DNA of 64,000 bases from GWE2-51-13 sp041736705 (GCA_041736705.1 JBGSTC010000022.1:1-64000); one strand, 5' to 3'; numbered from the stretch's first letter, positions 40,695 through 50,086 are shown. Numbers and translations: made by a program. The notes: a model not told the origin generated them from the sequence alone.

Positions 40695-41933
40695 ATGAAA
40701 AAACTTATAATCTTAATTTCCATGTTGTTGGTTGCGTTCTCGTTAACCGGATGCGCACCGAAGAAGACGGTTGAAATTACGTTTAAACAGAACAAACCTG
40801 AAATCGATGCCCAACTGCAAGCTTTCGCAGCCGCATACGAAGAGGAAACCGGAGTCAAGGTCAATATCGTTTCTTGCGGCGGCAGCAGCTGCTCGCTGGG
40901 CGACATGCTGAGATCCGATTATGCCGCGGATGAAATGCCTGAAATCTTCCCGATCGATGGAATCGAAGCCTACAACGAATGGGCGACCATCATCGACGAT
41001 CTCTCGGGCGAAGAATGGGTTAAAGACACGGACGTCGCCTTCAAGGTCGACGGCAAAGTCGTCGGTTTCCCGGTCTCCATCGAAGGATGGGGCATGGCCT
41101 ACAATGCCGACCTGCTTGAAGAAGCCGGCGTCGATCCTGCGACGTTGACGAATTATGATGCTTACATGGCTGCGTTTGCCAAGATCGATGGAATGAAAGC
41201 CGAACTCGGCATCGACTCCGTCGTATCCATGGCGGCCGGTCCGGGCATGTATTGGGTTACCGCCCACCACAACTTCAACAGCTTGCTTTCCAACGGTTTA
41301 CCGTACGGGGATCGCAGCGTTGTCGATGCATTGTTGGATGGCGATGTCGATGATACCCGCTTGAATGAATATGCCGACTGGGTCAACCTACTGTTCACCT
41401 ATGCCGACAACACCGTATTGACCACGGGGAACTACGACTCCCAAGTCGGCGCTTTCCTTAATCAAAAAGCAGTCTTCCTACACCAGGGCAACTGGGTTGA
41501 TGGAAACTTGACCGCTGCGACCTTCGACATGGCGTTCGCCCCCCACGGTTCGTCCAAGACGGCGACCGACGGGATCTTCGTCAGCGCCCCGGCGTGGTAT
41601 GTCGTAAACAAGGATTCCGAAAACGCACAAGCCGCGAAGGACTTCTTGGAATTCATGGTCTACAACGAAATCGGTCAGAACTACATGGTCAAAGAAGCCG
41701 GTATGATTCCTGCTTTCAAGAACGTCACGCTCGAACCGACAGGCAAACTGTCCAAATCCGTCATGGCTTGGGCGAAGGCCGGTAAGATCTTCGCTTGGCA
41801 ACAATACAACTTCACCGGCGATTTCCGCGATAACACCTTAGGCCCGATCTACAACCAATTGGCCAGCAAGGAAGCGACGATCGACGAATTCAAAGCATTG
41901 CTGAAAAAAGCGTTAGAAGACAACGCGGACTAA
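40695..41933 (+). CDS. Sugar ABC transporter substrate-binding lipoprotein
   Basis: 412 residues, ATG behind AAGGAGG. Signal peptide with lipobox SLTGC, lipid-anchored at Cys20. Family-1 extracellular solute-binding fold (about 30-400). The mature protein sits outside the cell and hands sugar to the permeases encoded next. The neighbours (fructokinase and amylosucrase-like GH13) suggest a fructose-containing disaccharide, sucrose being the simplest choice. Confidence 0.9.
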   Translation: MKKLIILISMLLVAFSLTGCAPKKTVEITFKQNKPEIDAQLQAFAAAYEEETGVKVNIVSCGGSSCSLGDMLRSDYAADEMPEIFPIDGIEAYNEWATIIDDLSGEEWVKDTDVAFKVDGKVVGFPVSIEGWGMAYNADLLEEAGVDPATLTNYDAYMAAFAKIDGMKAELGIDSVVSMAAGPGMYWVTAHHNFNSLLSNGLPYGDRSVVDALLDGDVDDTRLNEYADWVNLLFTYADNTVLTTGNYDSQVGAFLNQKAVFLHQGNWVDGNLTAATFDMAFAPHGSSKTATDGIFVSAPAWYVVNKDSENAQAAKDFLEFMVYNEIGQNYMVKEAGMIPAFKNVTLEPTGKLSKSVMAWAKAGKIFAWQQYNFTGDFRDNTLGPIYNQLASKEATIDEFKALLKKALEDNAD

Positions 41934-41947
41934 TACTCGAAACGAGT

Positions 41948-41975
41948 GTAAGGGTAGGGTCACACCTACCCTTAC
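41948..41975 (+). terminator. Intercistronic hairpin behind the binding-protein gene
   Basis: GTAAGGGTAGG and CCTACCCTTAC form an 11-bp perfect stem, but the tail is only TTAT, so it is at best a partial terminator. Such stems stabilise the upstream mRNA and give more binding protein than permease. Confidence 0.7.
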
Positions 41976-42000
41976 TTATATCAAAAACAGGAGGTTAAGG

Positions 42001-42909
42001 ATGAATAAAGACAGACGCAATCAGAAAATCGCATTTTGGCTCTTCCTTGCTCCCGTATTGTTCTCATTCTTCATGGTCCAGATCATCCCGTTTGTCATCG
42101 GGGTGTATTACTCGTTTACCAACTGGTCCGCGACCGCGCAGCCTTCGATCGATTTCGTCGGCTTGACGAACTATATGGAAGCGTTCAAAGACGCCACCTT
42201 CCTTTATGCGACGATCATCACTTCGATTTATACGCTTGCCAACATCATTCTGGTTAACATCATCGCGTTCTCGCTGGCGATGCTGGTGACGACGCAAATC
42301 AAAGGACGCAATATCTATCGCGCCGGTTTCTTCTTGCCCAATGTCATCGGCGGAATCATCCTCGGGTACATCTGGCAATATATCTTCAATCAATTCATCC
42401 CGACCGTCGGAGGCATCATCGGCGTCAGGTTCCTTACGGACAACTTGATGTTGGCGGATTCGAAGACCGCGTTGGCCGCGTTGATCATCGTCAGCACCTG
42501 GCAGTATGCCGGTTACATCATGATGATCTATGTCGCCGCGCTTCAAAACGTCCCGCGTGATTTGATCGAAGCCGCGCAGATCGACGGGGCGACCCCGTGG
42601 CAGCGGTTCAGAGCCATCACGATCCCGATGGTACGCCCGGCTTTTACCGTCACCCTGTTTTTAACCTTAGTGAACTCATTCAAACAATTCGATGTGAACG
42701 CTTCTCTGACCGGGGTCGGTCCTTCCACCATGTTCATGGGGAAGGCGATCAACGGTACGACCTTGTTGGCGATGAACATCTCCAACACTTCCTTGGTACT
42801 GCGCAATACGGCGCTGGCCCAGGCGAAAGCGATCTTGTTCTTCATCGTCTTGGTTGTATTCTCACTTATTCAGGTTTACATTTCCAAAAAGAAGGAGGTT
42901 GAACTCTAA
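42001..42909 (+). CDS. Sugar ABC transporter permease (MalF-like)
   Basis: 302 residues, ATG behind AGGAGGTTAAGG. Six membrane segments with the cytoplasmic EAA loop IEAAQIDGATPWQRFRAITI, where the ATPase docks. The large extracellular MalF loop of E. coli is absent, as usual in Gram-positives. It pairs with the next permease, whose ATG overlaps this stop by one base. Confidence 0.92.
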   Translation: MNKDRRNQKIAFWLFLAPVLFSFFMVQIIPFVIGVYYSFTNWSATAQPSIDFVGLTNYMEAFKDATFLYATIITSIYTLANIILVNIIAFSLAMLVTTQIKGRNIYRAGFFLPNVIGGIILGYIWQYIFNQFIPTVGGIIGVRFLTDNLMLADSKTALAALIIVSTWQYAGYIMMIYVAALQNVPRDLIEAAQIDGATPWQRFRAITIPMVRPAFTVTLFLTLVNSFKQFDVNASLTGVGPSTMFMGKAINGTTLLAMNISNTSLVLRNTALAQAKAILFFIVLVVFSLIQVYISKKKEVEL

Positions 42910-43763
42910 TGAACCGCAAAATCACACGGAATTTACTGGAAGCTCTTGCGATCATGTTGGTGATCTTCTTCATGGTGCCGCTTGTCCTGGTGTTCATCAA
43001 TGCGAATAAGACCAATGCTGAAATTCTCAACGCACCACTAAGTCTTCCTGAAAACTGGGGCACGATCTGGAAAAACATCGCCAACATCTGGACCAATCCG
43101 AACATCCGCTACAGTAAGGCGTTATATAGTTCGGTCATCGTCACGTTCTTCTCGCTCGCCGGCATCACGATTTTCTCCGCGATGGGGGCATGGGTCCTTG
43201 TCCGTACGAAAACGAAGACTTCCTTCGCGATCTTCATGATGTTCGTAGCCGCGATGGTCATCCCTTTCCAAGTCGTCATGTTTCCTTTGGTAAAGTGGTT
43301 CGGGACCTTCCAGCAATGGACGGGCATCCCGATGTTACGCAGTTATTTCGGGATCATCGTCGCCTATATCGGTTTCGGGAGTTCGCTGTCGATCTTCATG
43401 TTCCACGGGTTCATGAAATCGATCCCATTGGACATCGAAGAAGCCGCCTATATCGATGGGTGCGGAAAAGTGAAAACCTTCTTCCTCATCGTCCTGCCTA
43501 TATTAAAGCCGATCTATGTCACCGTCTTGATCCTCAACGGGATTTGGATCTGGAACGACTTCCTGCTCCCCATGCTTGTCTTGGGTAAAGGGACGCCGGT
43601 TCAAACCATCCCGCTTGCGGTTAGTAATTTCGCCGGCGCGTTTGTCACGTCGTATGACTTGATGATGACCGCCATCTTCATGGCTTTGGTCCCTGTCGTC
43701 ATTTTCTTCATCAGTGCACAGAAACATATCATCAAGGGCATGGTCGAAGGATCGGTCAAATAG
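42909..43763 (+). CDS. Sugar ABC transporter permease (MalG-like)
   Basis: 284 residues, translationally coupled to the upstream permease (TAATG). Six helices and the EAA loop EEAAYIDGCGKVKTFFLIVL. No ATPase gene is in the operon, so a shared MsmK/UgpC-type ATPase encoded elsewhere is expected. Confidence 0.92.
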   Translation: MNRKITRNLLEALAIMLVIFFMVPLVLVFINANKTNAEILNAPLSLPENWGTIWKNIANIWTNPNIRYSKALYSSVIVTFFSLAGITIFSAMGAWVLVRTKTKTSFAIFMMFVAAMVIPFQVVMFPLVKWFGTFQQWTGIPMLRSYFGIIVAYIGFGSSLSIFMFHGFMKSIPLDIEEAAYIDGCGKVKTFFLIVLPILKPIYVTVLILNGIWIWNDFLLPMLVLGKGTPVQTIPLAVSNFAGAFVTSYDLMMTAIFMALVPVVIFFISAQKHIIKGMVEGSVK

Positions 43764-43770
43764 GTGCATC

Positions 43771-44739
43771 ATGAAACTATGCGCATTCGGTGAATTGCTG
43801 ATCGATGTCACCCCTTACGGGATTTCCGACAAGGGATATGAATTGTGTGAGTTTAATCCGGGAGGGGCGCCGGCCAACGTGGCGGTCGCCCTGCGTAACC
43901 TCGAACAGGAAGCTTCGTTCATCGGACAGGTCGGAAACGACCACTACGGGAACTTCCTGAAATCGGTACTCCGTGAAAAATCCGTCGATGTCGACGGTTT
44001 GGTCTTGTCATCCGATTATTTGACCACCTTGGCCATGGTGAGTCTTGGCGAAGGCGGGGAGAGATCTTTCAGTTTCTATCGTCAAAACGGAGCGGATGTG
44101 ATGATGAAGCCGCTTCCCGAATACTTTCAAAAAATCGAAGAAGCGGACATCTTTCATTTCGGCAGCGTAACGATGAGCGACGAATCCAGTCGTTCTACGA
44201 CCTTTGAATTGCTTGAATATGCGAAAAAGATCGGGAAAATCATCAGTTTCGATCCGAACTTACGTGAATTGCTTTGGGATGATCTGCGCGAGGCGAAGCG
44301 GCAGATCAAGAAAGCCTTGCCGTTCACGGATATCTTGAAAGTCAGTGAAGAAGAGTTGTACTTTTTGACCGAAATCGAAGACGTGGCCTCAGCGTGTACG
44401 ATTTTATCGCACGGGAATTCCATCCCGTTGATCCTGGTGACGTTCGGTGCGAAGGGTTCGGCGTTTTTCATCCGTAACCATTTGATCGAAGTCCCGGGAT
44501 TCAGCGTCAAGGCGATCGATACCACCGGTGCCGGCGACGGGTTTCTCGGAGGGTTCCTTTCCTGCTTCATGGACCTCAAGAAACCGATCGAGATGTTGTC
44601 GTTGGAAGAACTGACCGGGTTCTTGCGGTTTGCGAATGCATGCGGAGCCTATGCGACGCTGAAAAAGGGTGCGATCGGCGCATTGGCGACGAAGCCGCGC
44701 CTGAAAGAGAAATTCGGGGATCAACCATGGATCGGATAG
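43771..44739 (+). CDS. PfkB-family fructokinase
   Basis: 322 residues from ATG 43771, 7 bases after the permease stop; upstream in-frame codons lie in the permease gene. N-terminal MKLCAFGELLIDVTPYG and FNPGGAPANVAVALR are the sugar-binding GGxxxN motif; DTTGAGDGFLGG near residue 252 holds the catalytic Asp and anion hole. It phosphorylates fructose released by the GH13 enzyme of the same operon. Confidence 0.9.
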   Translation: MKLCAFGELLIDVTPYGISDKGYELCEFNPGGAPANVAVALRNLEQEASFIGQVGNDHYGNFLKSVLREKSVDVDGLVLSSDYLTTLAMVSLGEGGERSFSFYRQNGADVMMKPLPEYFQKIEEADIFHFGSVTMSDESSRSTTFELLEYAKKIGKIISFDPNLRELLWDDLREAKRQIKKALPFTDILKVSEEELYFLTEIEDVASACTILSHGNSIPLILVTFGAKGSAFFIRNHLIEVPGFSVKAIDTTGAGDGFLGGFLSCFMDLKKPIEMLSLEELTGFLRFANACGAYATLKKGAIGALATKPRLKEKFGDQPWIG

Positions 44740-46559
44740 AATTGATCCGTCAACTCTACGCGAAAGTCTACGGGTCGGATGTTCGTTCCGTACAGGCTTT
44801 TGAACAATTGCTCGGGTTGATGGAAAGCGCGAAAAGCGGGCGCAAGGAAGACTTGCGCCGTTTGGATAAAACGAACACCAACGGATACTTCAGCCAGGAC
44901 AGCATCGGAATGACCTTGTATGTCGATTTGTTTGCGGGTGATTTGAAGAAGATGATCAAGAAAATCGACTACTTCAAGGAACTCGGCGTCACCTATCTTC
45001 ATCTGATGCCTCTGCTTAAACCTAGGGATGGGGAGAACGACGGGGGATATGCCGTCGAAGACTATCGTCGGATCGACCCGCGCTTGGGGACGATGGATGA
45101 CTTCATCGCACTACTGGATGCATTAAGAAAAGAAAACATCGGGGTTTGTATCGATTACGTAGTCAATCATGTCGCCAAGGAACATGTCTGGGCGAAAGCC
45201 GCCTTGGACGGGGATCCGGAGATGCAAGATCGATTCATCCTATTCGATACGAAGGAGATGCCGGATCGATACAATCGTACCGTACCGGAAGTATTGCCGG
45301 ATAAATGTCCGGGGAATTTCACCTATTATCCCGAGATCAAGAAATATGTATTTACCTCGTTCAGTGAGTTCCAATGGGACCTTAACTTCAAGAATCCATT
45401 GGTTTTCAACGGAATGATCGACAATCTACTCTATCTAGCCAACCTTGGCATCAGTATGATCCGTTTGGATGCGATTCCTTTCATGTGGAAAGAGGTCGAC
45501 ACGACCTGCCGGAATCTACCGATCATCCATGACTTGATGCGCCTTTATCATCTGATCAAGCAAGAGGTTTGTCCGTCGGTCGCCCTGCTTGGCGAGGCGA
45601 TCGTCGAACCGCAGGAAATCGTCAAGTACTTCGGTACGGATGCGAAACCCGAATGCGAGATCATGTATAACGCCAATCTGATGGTGGACATCTACCATGC
45701 CTTTGCGACACGCGACACCCGCTTGTTGACGATCGATGCCAACCGTTTCCATCTTCCGCACCGAGCGACGTGGATGAACTATGCACGTTGCCACGACGAT
45801 ATCGGATGGGGCTTCAACGAAGATGCAATCCGCAAGTTCGGATGGGATCCCTACGACCACAAGCAATTCCTGATCCATTATTACGGCGGGGATTATCCAG
45901 GGACGTTCGCCATGGGCGAGCATTACCAATTCAACCCTGCGACCATGGATGCACGGACCAACGGCACCTTGGCGAGTCTATTGGGCTTGGAGAAAGCGTT
46001 GAAGAAGAAAGAACTCTATCGTCAGGAAGAAGCGATTCGCCGTATCCATCTTACCCATGCCTTCATCCTTGCGTATCGCGGCATCCCTCTGATCTATTCA
46101 GGCGATGAAATCGCAACACTGAACGATCAACGCTATCTTCTGGATCCTGCGAAGGCGCCTGAAGGTCGATGGGTCCATCGACCCTTCTTCGACTGGAAAA
46201 GGGCGCAAAAGCGTAATGACGTCGGGACCTTCGAATATCGGGTTTTCCAGCAATTGAAACAATTGATCAAACAAAGGAAAACCCTGCCTTACCTTCATGG
46301 CCAGTCCAGCCAGATCGCCGTCGATCTGGGCAACCCCCATGTCTTCGGGATCGTACGGACCCACAATGGGAAAACATTCTTCGCCCTCTTTAACTTTAGC
46401 GAGAACACACAGATCGTTTCGACTGAGCATCTGCATCCGCTGTTGGTCGGCACCCGCTTCGCGGATGTCTTCCAGGGACGGGAATTCGACGTCAACGAGA
46501 GCCATTTCGACCTTAGCCCCTACGAATTCGTATGGTGCATCGCGAAAAAAGAACAATAA
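44727..46559 (+). CDS. GH13 amylosucrase/sucrose-hydrolase-like enzyme
   Basis: 610 residues; ATG 44727 overlaps the kinase end by 13 bases. Barrel motifs: DYVVNHVAKEH (region I), RLDAI with nucleophile Asp248 (II), GEAIVEP with acid/base Glu290 (III) and CHDDIGWG with Asp357 (IV). The CHDDIGW form and overall length are those of amylosucrase (GH13_4), which splits sucrose into fructose and transfers or releases glucose. No signal peptide, so it acts inside on imported sugar. Together with the fructokinase this defines a sucrose route. Sucrose phosphorylase is the main alternative but is shorter. Confidence 0.85.
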   Translation: MDRIELIRQLYAKVYGSDVRSVQAFEQLLGLMESAKSGRKEDLRRLDKTNTNGYFSQDSIGMTLYVDLFAGDLKKMIKKIDYFKELGVTYLHLMPLLKPRDGENDGGYAVEDYRRIDPRLGTMDDFIALLDALRKENIGVCIDYVVNHVAKEHVWAKAALDGDPEMQDRFILFDTKEMPDRYNRTVPEVLPDKCPGNFTYYPEIKKYVFTSFSEFQWDLNFKNPLVFNGMIDNLLYLANLGISMIRLDAIPFMWKEVDTTCRNLPIIHDLMRLYHLIKQEVCPSVALLGEAIVEPQEIVKYFGTDAKPECEIMYNANLMVDIYHAFATRDTRLLTIDANRFHLPHRATWMNYARCHDDIGWGFNEDAIRKFGWDPYDHKQFLIHYYGGDYPGTFAMGEHYQFNPATMDARTNGTLASLLGLEKALKKKELYRQEEAIRRIHLTHAFILAYRGIPLIYSGDEIATLNDQRYLLDPAKAPEGRWVHRPFFDWKRAQKRNDVGTFEYRVFQQLKQLIKQRKTLPYLHGQSSQIAVDLGNPHVFGIVRTHNGKTFFALFNFSENTQIVSTEHLHPLLVGTRFADVFQGREFDVNESHFDLSPYEFVWCIAKKEQ

Positions 46560-46581
46560 CCCGGGAAATTCCCGGGTTTTA
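46558..46581 (+). terminator. Terminator of the sucrose operon
   Basis: AACCCGGG and CCCGGGTT pair around AAATT, followed by TT; the stem includes the stop codon. Confidence 0.88.
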
Positions 46582-46612
46582 TAATTTTATATACATTTTG
46601 TAAATATATACC

Positions 46613-46641
46613 TTGACAGGCGAAGTAGTATGTATTATGAT
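46613..46641 (+). promoter_or_regulatory. Promoter of the PadR module
   Basis: TTGACA and TATGAT, spacer 17, preceded by an AT-rich TACATTTTGTA-type stretch that could be a PadR site. Confidence 0.7.
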
Positions 46642-46665
46642 GTAACTGTAAAAAGGAGGGATGTC

Positions 46666-46986
46666 ATGAATATCACATCCGATATCCTGCGCGGACACAC
46701 CGAAACCATCATCCTGAGGCATCTCTTGGAAAAAGATAGTTACGGATATGAAATCAACAAGTCCATCCAGGAAAAAACGAACAACCAGTTCGAACTCAAA
46801 GAAGCGACTTTGTATTCGGCGTTCCGACGATTGGAAACCGCCGGTCTGATCTTGTCCTATTGGGGCGATGAAACCACCGGCGCAAGACGACGCTATTACG
46901 CCATCACACCGGAAGGCCGGGCGTATTATCAGCAAAACCGTAAAGATTGGGAAGAAGCGAAAATCCTGATCGACACACTCATTTAA
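46666..46986 (+). CDS. PadR family transcriptional regulator
   Basis: 106 residues from ATG 46666 (AAGGAGGG upstream; the earlier ATG at 46630 lies inside the promoter). Winged helix with DSYGYEINKSI, LKEATLYSAFRRLE and RRYYAITPEGRAYY, the canonical PadR-s1 pattern. Usually a repressor of the downstream envelope genes and of itself. 13 bases before the HAAS gene. Confidence 0.93.
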   Translation: MNITSDILRGHTETIILRHLLEKDSYGYEINKSIQEKTNNQFELKEATLYSAFRRLETAGLILSYWGDETTGARRRYYAITPEGRAYYQQNRKDWEEAKILIDTLI

Positions 46987-46999
46987 GGAGGGAAAACCC

Positions 47000-47662
47000 A
47001 TGATCGCAAAAATCAGAACCTACATCAACCGTGCATTCGAGGATGTACCGCGTACCAAGAAATCGATGGAAATGCAGGAAGAACTGATCAGTAACCTGAT
47101 CGAGAAATTCAACGACCAACTCAGACTCGGAAAGAGCGAGGAAGAAGCCTACACTTCCGTCATCGCTTCGATCGGGGATTTGAGCGAATTGACCGAAGGG
47201 ATGCGTGAACGCCATGTCCTCTCGGGTCCGACACCGCAAGAAAGAAAACGCAGCGCCATGTTCGTGACGATCGCCGTCATGCTTTATATCCTTAGCCCGA
47301 TGGTTTTGATCGTGTTCGCCCAGAATTTCGGGGCGGAAATCACCGGTCTGGCCGGGATGTTCTCCTTGATCGCCATCGCGACCGGACTTCTTGTCTACAA
47401 TCAAGCCAGTAAACCGAGATATCTGAAAGAGGATGAAACCTTGGTCGAAGAATTCAAGGAATGGAAATCGTCGCGTCAAAAGAACAAGTCGATCTATGAC
47501 GCCTTGAGTTCCGCGTTCTGGCTGATCATCGTCGCCGTCTACCTGTATGTCAGTTTCACTTACATGAACTGGCATTATTCCTGGATCATCTTCATCATCG
47601 GCGCCGCGATCCAAAACATCGTGAAGGCGCTTTTGGAAATGAGGGGTGACCATGAGAAATAG
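47000..47662 (+). CDS. HAAS/DUF1700-like membrane protein
   Basis: 220 residues, ATG behind AAGGAGGG. N-terminal HAAS helical domain (about 1-70: EMQEELISNLIEKFNDQL, GKSEEEAYTSVIASIGDLSEL), the signalling-type domain often paired with PadR. It is followed by four membrane helices in two hairpins (about 90-135 and 170-205). Its 3' end overlaps the next gene by 11 bases, so the PadR, HAAS and DUF4097 products form one module at the membrane. Confidence 0.85.
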   Translation: MIAKIRTYINRAFEDVPRTKKSMEMQEELISNLIEKFNDQLRLGKSEEEAYTSVIASIGDLSELTEGMRERHVLSGPTPQERKRSAMFVTIAVMLYILSPMVLIVFAQNFGAEITGLAGMFSLIAIATGLLVYNQASKPRYLKEDETLVEEFKEWKSSRQKNKSIYDALSSAFWLIIVAVYLYVSFTYMNWHYSWIIFIIGAAIQNIVKALLEMRGDHEK

Positions 47663-48560
47663 ACCGGTATTGAACCTCATCAAAGCGCTGTTCTGGTTGG
47701 TGGTCGCCGCCTTGGCGTCTCTGGTCTTCATCGCCTTCATGAACGGGGAGAACCCCTTCATGATCAAATACGAAGAAGGAGACCTGCGCGTCCTGCACCA
47801 GGAAACCCTCAGCGAAGACATCTCGTCGATCGAGATCGATTGGACTTCCGGCGGGGTCGACATCCTGAAATCCCCGGATGATAAGATCCACATCGTGGAA
47901 CGCTCGACCGCCGAGTTGGATGAAAGCAAATGGTTGAAAACGACGATCAATGATGAAACATTGAGAATCACCAGCCGTAACCGGAACGTCTTCTTCTTCT
48001 TTTTCTGGCACACCCCCCAGACATTCCTTGAAATCCGTCTCCCCGCCAAACTCTACGACCAAGTCAAACTGGATCTGCCTTCCGGGTTGAATCGCATCTT
48101 CGAACTCAACGCCACCGTGGTGGACATCGATGCGACATCGGGTGCCCAGTACTTCAGCAACATCCATGCCGATTCGTTCAAATTGAACATGACCAGCGGC
48201 TTGGCGGTCCTGAAAGACTTCGACGTGGAGGATCTGACCTTGACGATGACTTCCGGCAACCTCACGTTCACCGGGATCGCTTCCGAAAGCTTCAAAGCGG
48301 AAATGACCAGCGGAATCTTCAATGCGACGTTGAAAGACAACGCGCCTTCTACCCTTGATTTCACGATGACCTCCGGTCAAGCCGAACTCTTCGTCAGCGC
48401 GGATGCGGACTTCAAACTGACTTTAGGGAAGACATCCGGCAGTTTCAACGCCGACTTCACCAACACTTCCAACGGGAACACCTATACCCATAAGAACGGT
48501 CGCGATGACTATGAACTATTGATGACCAGCGGATCGCTTGGATTCCATGTGAATGACTAA
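47652..48560 (+). CDS. DUF4097 beta-strand-repeat membrane protein
   Basis: 302 residues from ATG 47652 (GAGGGGTG upstream; the GTG two codons earlier is less likely). One N-terminal membrane helix (about 12-33), then a right-handed beta-roll built of repeats of about 20 residues marked by MTSG (at least five copies), the DUF4097 signature. It faces outside and probably monitors or modulates the envelope together with the PadR and HAAS partners. Ends at a strong terminator. Confidence 0.88.
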   Translation: MRNRPVLNLIKALFWLVVAALASLVFIAFMNGENPFMIKYEEGDLRVLHQETLSEDISSIEIDWTSGGVDILKSPDDKIHIVERSTAELDESKWLKTTINDETLRITSRNRNVFFFFFWHTPQTFLEIRLPAKLYDQVKLDLPSGLNRIFELNATVVDIDATSGAQYFSNIHADSFKLNMTSGLAVLKDFDVEDLTLTMTSGNLTFTGIASESFKAEMTSGIFNATLKDNAPSTLDFTMTSGQAELFVSADADFKLTLGKTSGSFNADFTNTSNGNTYTHKNGRDDYELLMTSGSLGFHVND

Positions 48561-48588
48561 AAACGGTTCAAATGTTGAACCGTTTTTC
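48558..48588 (+). terminator. Terminator of the PadR module
   Basis: AAAAACGGTTCAA and TTGAACCGTTTTT, a 13-bp perfect stem with built-in T run. Confidence 0.92.
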
Positions 48589-48606
48589 CAAATTGCGATC
48601 ATGCGG

Positions 48607-48635
48607 TTGACATCGTATTAGACCCATTGTACTGT
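48607..48635 (+). promoter_or_regulatory. Promoter of the YczE-like gene
   Basis: TTGACA and TACTGT, spacer 17, 22 bases before the ATG at 48658. Confidence 0.6.
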
Positions 48636-48657
48636 TAACCTTTAGAAAGAGGGACAT

Positions 48658-49293
48658 ATGCAACGGGACATGAAAACACGTATCGTGACGTTTATCATCG
48701 GGATTCTCTTAACAGCCCTCGGATTGTCTATGATCGTCAAATCGGCGATCGGACAGAGCGCGGTTTCAGGATTGGCTGCGAACCTCGCTTTTCTTGGACA
48801 GATCAAGACCGGTACCGCGCTTCTAGCCCTCAACATCCTTTTCTTTACAGCTGAAGTCATAATCCTTCGCCGTCGGTTCAAAGCCCTTCAACTCCTTCAA
48901 CTCCCCGCCACCCTGGGGTTCACCACATTGGTCAATTTCTTCCTTTACGATATCCCGCTGGTCGCGAACCTCGTTACGTCGAATTATCCGGTTCAATTCG
49001 TGATCCTGTTGGTCGGCGTAGTGATCATGGCGCTTGGCATCTCCTTGTTTATGGAAGCGAAGTTGGTCTATATGCCCTATGAGGGCTTGAATCATGTCTT
49101 GCATGAAGCGTTCGACGTTCCCTTTGGAACGGCTCGCCGTTATTTCGATCTCAGCCTCGCCTTCATATCGCTTCTTTTGATCTTCTTCTTCAAGATCCCC
49201 AACACCACCGTCCGTGAAGGGACATTGATCCTAGCCGTTCTGATGGGCACGCTGACCAACTTCTTCATGAAACGCCTAAACCCCGGGAGATGA
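48658..49293 (+). CDS. YczE/YyaS/YitT-type membrane protein
   Basis: 211 residues, ATG behind AAAGAGGG. Five or six hydrophobic segments; GLSMIVKSAIGQSAVSGLA and NFFLYDIPL are the core motifs of the YczE/YyaS group. Members are integral membrane proteins of unknown transport or regulatory role, often next to antibiotic or regulator genes. Here it is alone with its own promoter. Confidence 0.82.
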   Translation: MQRDMKTRIVTFIIGILLTALGLSMIVKSAIGQSAVSGLAANLAFLGQIKTGTALLALNILFFTAEVIILRRRFKALQLLQLPATLGFTTLVNFFLYDIPLVANLVTSNYPVQFVILLVGVVIMALGISLFMEAKLVYMPYEGLNHVLHEAFDVPFGTARRYFDLSLAFISLLLIFFFKIPNTTVREGTLILAVLMGTLTNFFMKRLNPGR

Positions 49294-49333
49294 CGATTGT
49301 CATTTCCTTTTTTTCATCTGGTAGCGCGCGTGC

Positions 49334-49339
49334 TATAAT
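49334..49339 (+). promoter_or_regulatory. Extended -10 promoter before the YwaF-like gene
   Basis: TATAAT preceded by TGC (TGnTATAAT), 21 bases before the ATG at 49361. No strong -35 is seen, as is common with extended -10. Confidence 0.55.
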
Positions 49340-49360
49340 GTGAAAAACGGAGGGATGTTC

Positions 49361-50086
49361 ATGTTCTTCTCCTATGACGATGTCGGATCGGCATTTGAAC
49401 TCTTCACCTTACCCCATGTTTTGGCAGTCCTCGGATTCGCCATCCTCCCCATCTTCCTGCTCATCCGGTATCAAGATCAAATCCGAACCTCGAAACATGA
49501 ACGGACGATTCGGATTTCTCTCGCGATGGCAGGAATGCTTTGCGAATGGTCGCTCTATGCTTGGTATCTTTTCAACGGGATCACGGATTGGCGGCTCATC
49601 CTTCCGTCGACCCTTTGCCCGCTCACTCTCTATCTCAGCGCTTACTGTATGGTCACCTTGGACCGCAAGTACGCTTCGATCGTTTATTTCTACAGTTATG
49701 GCGCCTTCTTCTCGTTCTTGTTGGCGGACGTCGTCCATGGCTTCGACCGTTTCCGCTTCTATCTCTTCTTCTTGATCCACGCTTCCATCTTCGTGAACGT
49801 GGTTTATCTGCGGGTGGTAAACAAGGTCGTCCTCGACAAGCCGGCGAAACGTAACGCACAACGGTTTCTGTTTCCATTCATCCTTGGGTCCATGGCGCTC
49901 AACGAACTGACAGGACTGAACTTCTTCTACCTTAAGTGGCCTCCGTTTGAGGATTTCCCGGTCTTCCAGCAGGTCTACGATGTCCATTGGATCGCCTATG
50001 CCGTACTGTGCATCGTGTGCTACTACCTGCTGATTGAAATCATGGGGGGCTTGGCCGTTCTCCTGAAGATCGACCGAAGCATTTAG
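49361..50086 (+). CDS. TIGR02206/YwaF family membrane protein
   Basis: 241 residues from ATG 49361 (GGAGGG 6 bases upstream; a GTG at 49340 lies before the site). Seven membrane segments with LFTLPHVLAVLG at the start, RLILPSTLCPLTLYL and a C-terminal TGLNFFYLKWPP motif, matching the YwaF family of unknown function. No partner gene adjacent. Confidence 0.82.
   Translation: MFFSYDDVGSAFELFTLPHVLAVLGFAILPIFLLIRYQDQIRTSKHERTIRISLAMAGMLCEWSLYAWYLFNGITDWRLILPSTLCPLTLYLSAYCMVTLDRKYASIVYFYSYGAFFSFLLADVVHGFDRFRFYLFFLIHASIFVNVVYLRVVNKVVLDKPAKRNAQRFLFPFILGSMALNELTGLNFFYLKWPPFEDFPVFQQVYDVHWIAYAVLCIVCYYLLIEIMGGLAVLLKIDRSI

Noticed and set aside
46979..48049. 356-codon minus-strand frame
   Set aside because: Antisense to the HAAS and DUF4097 genes, both of which have strong starts and family signatures.
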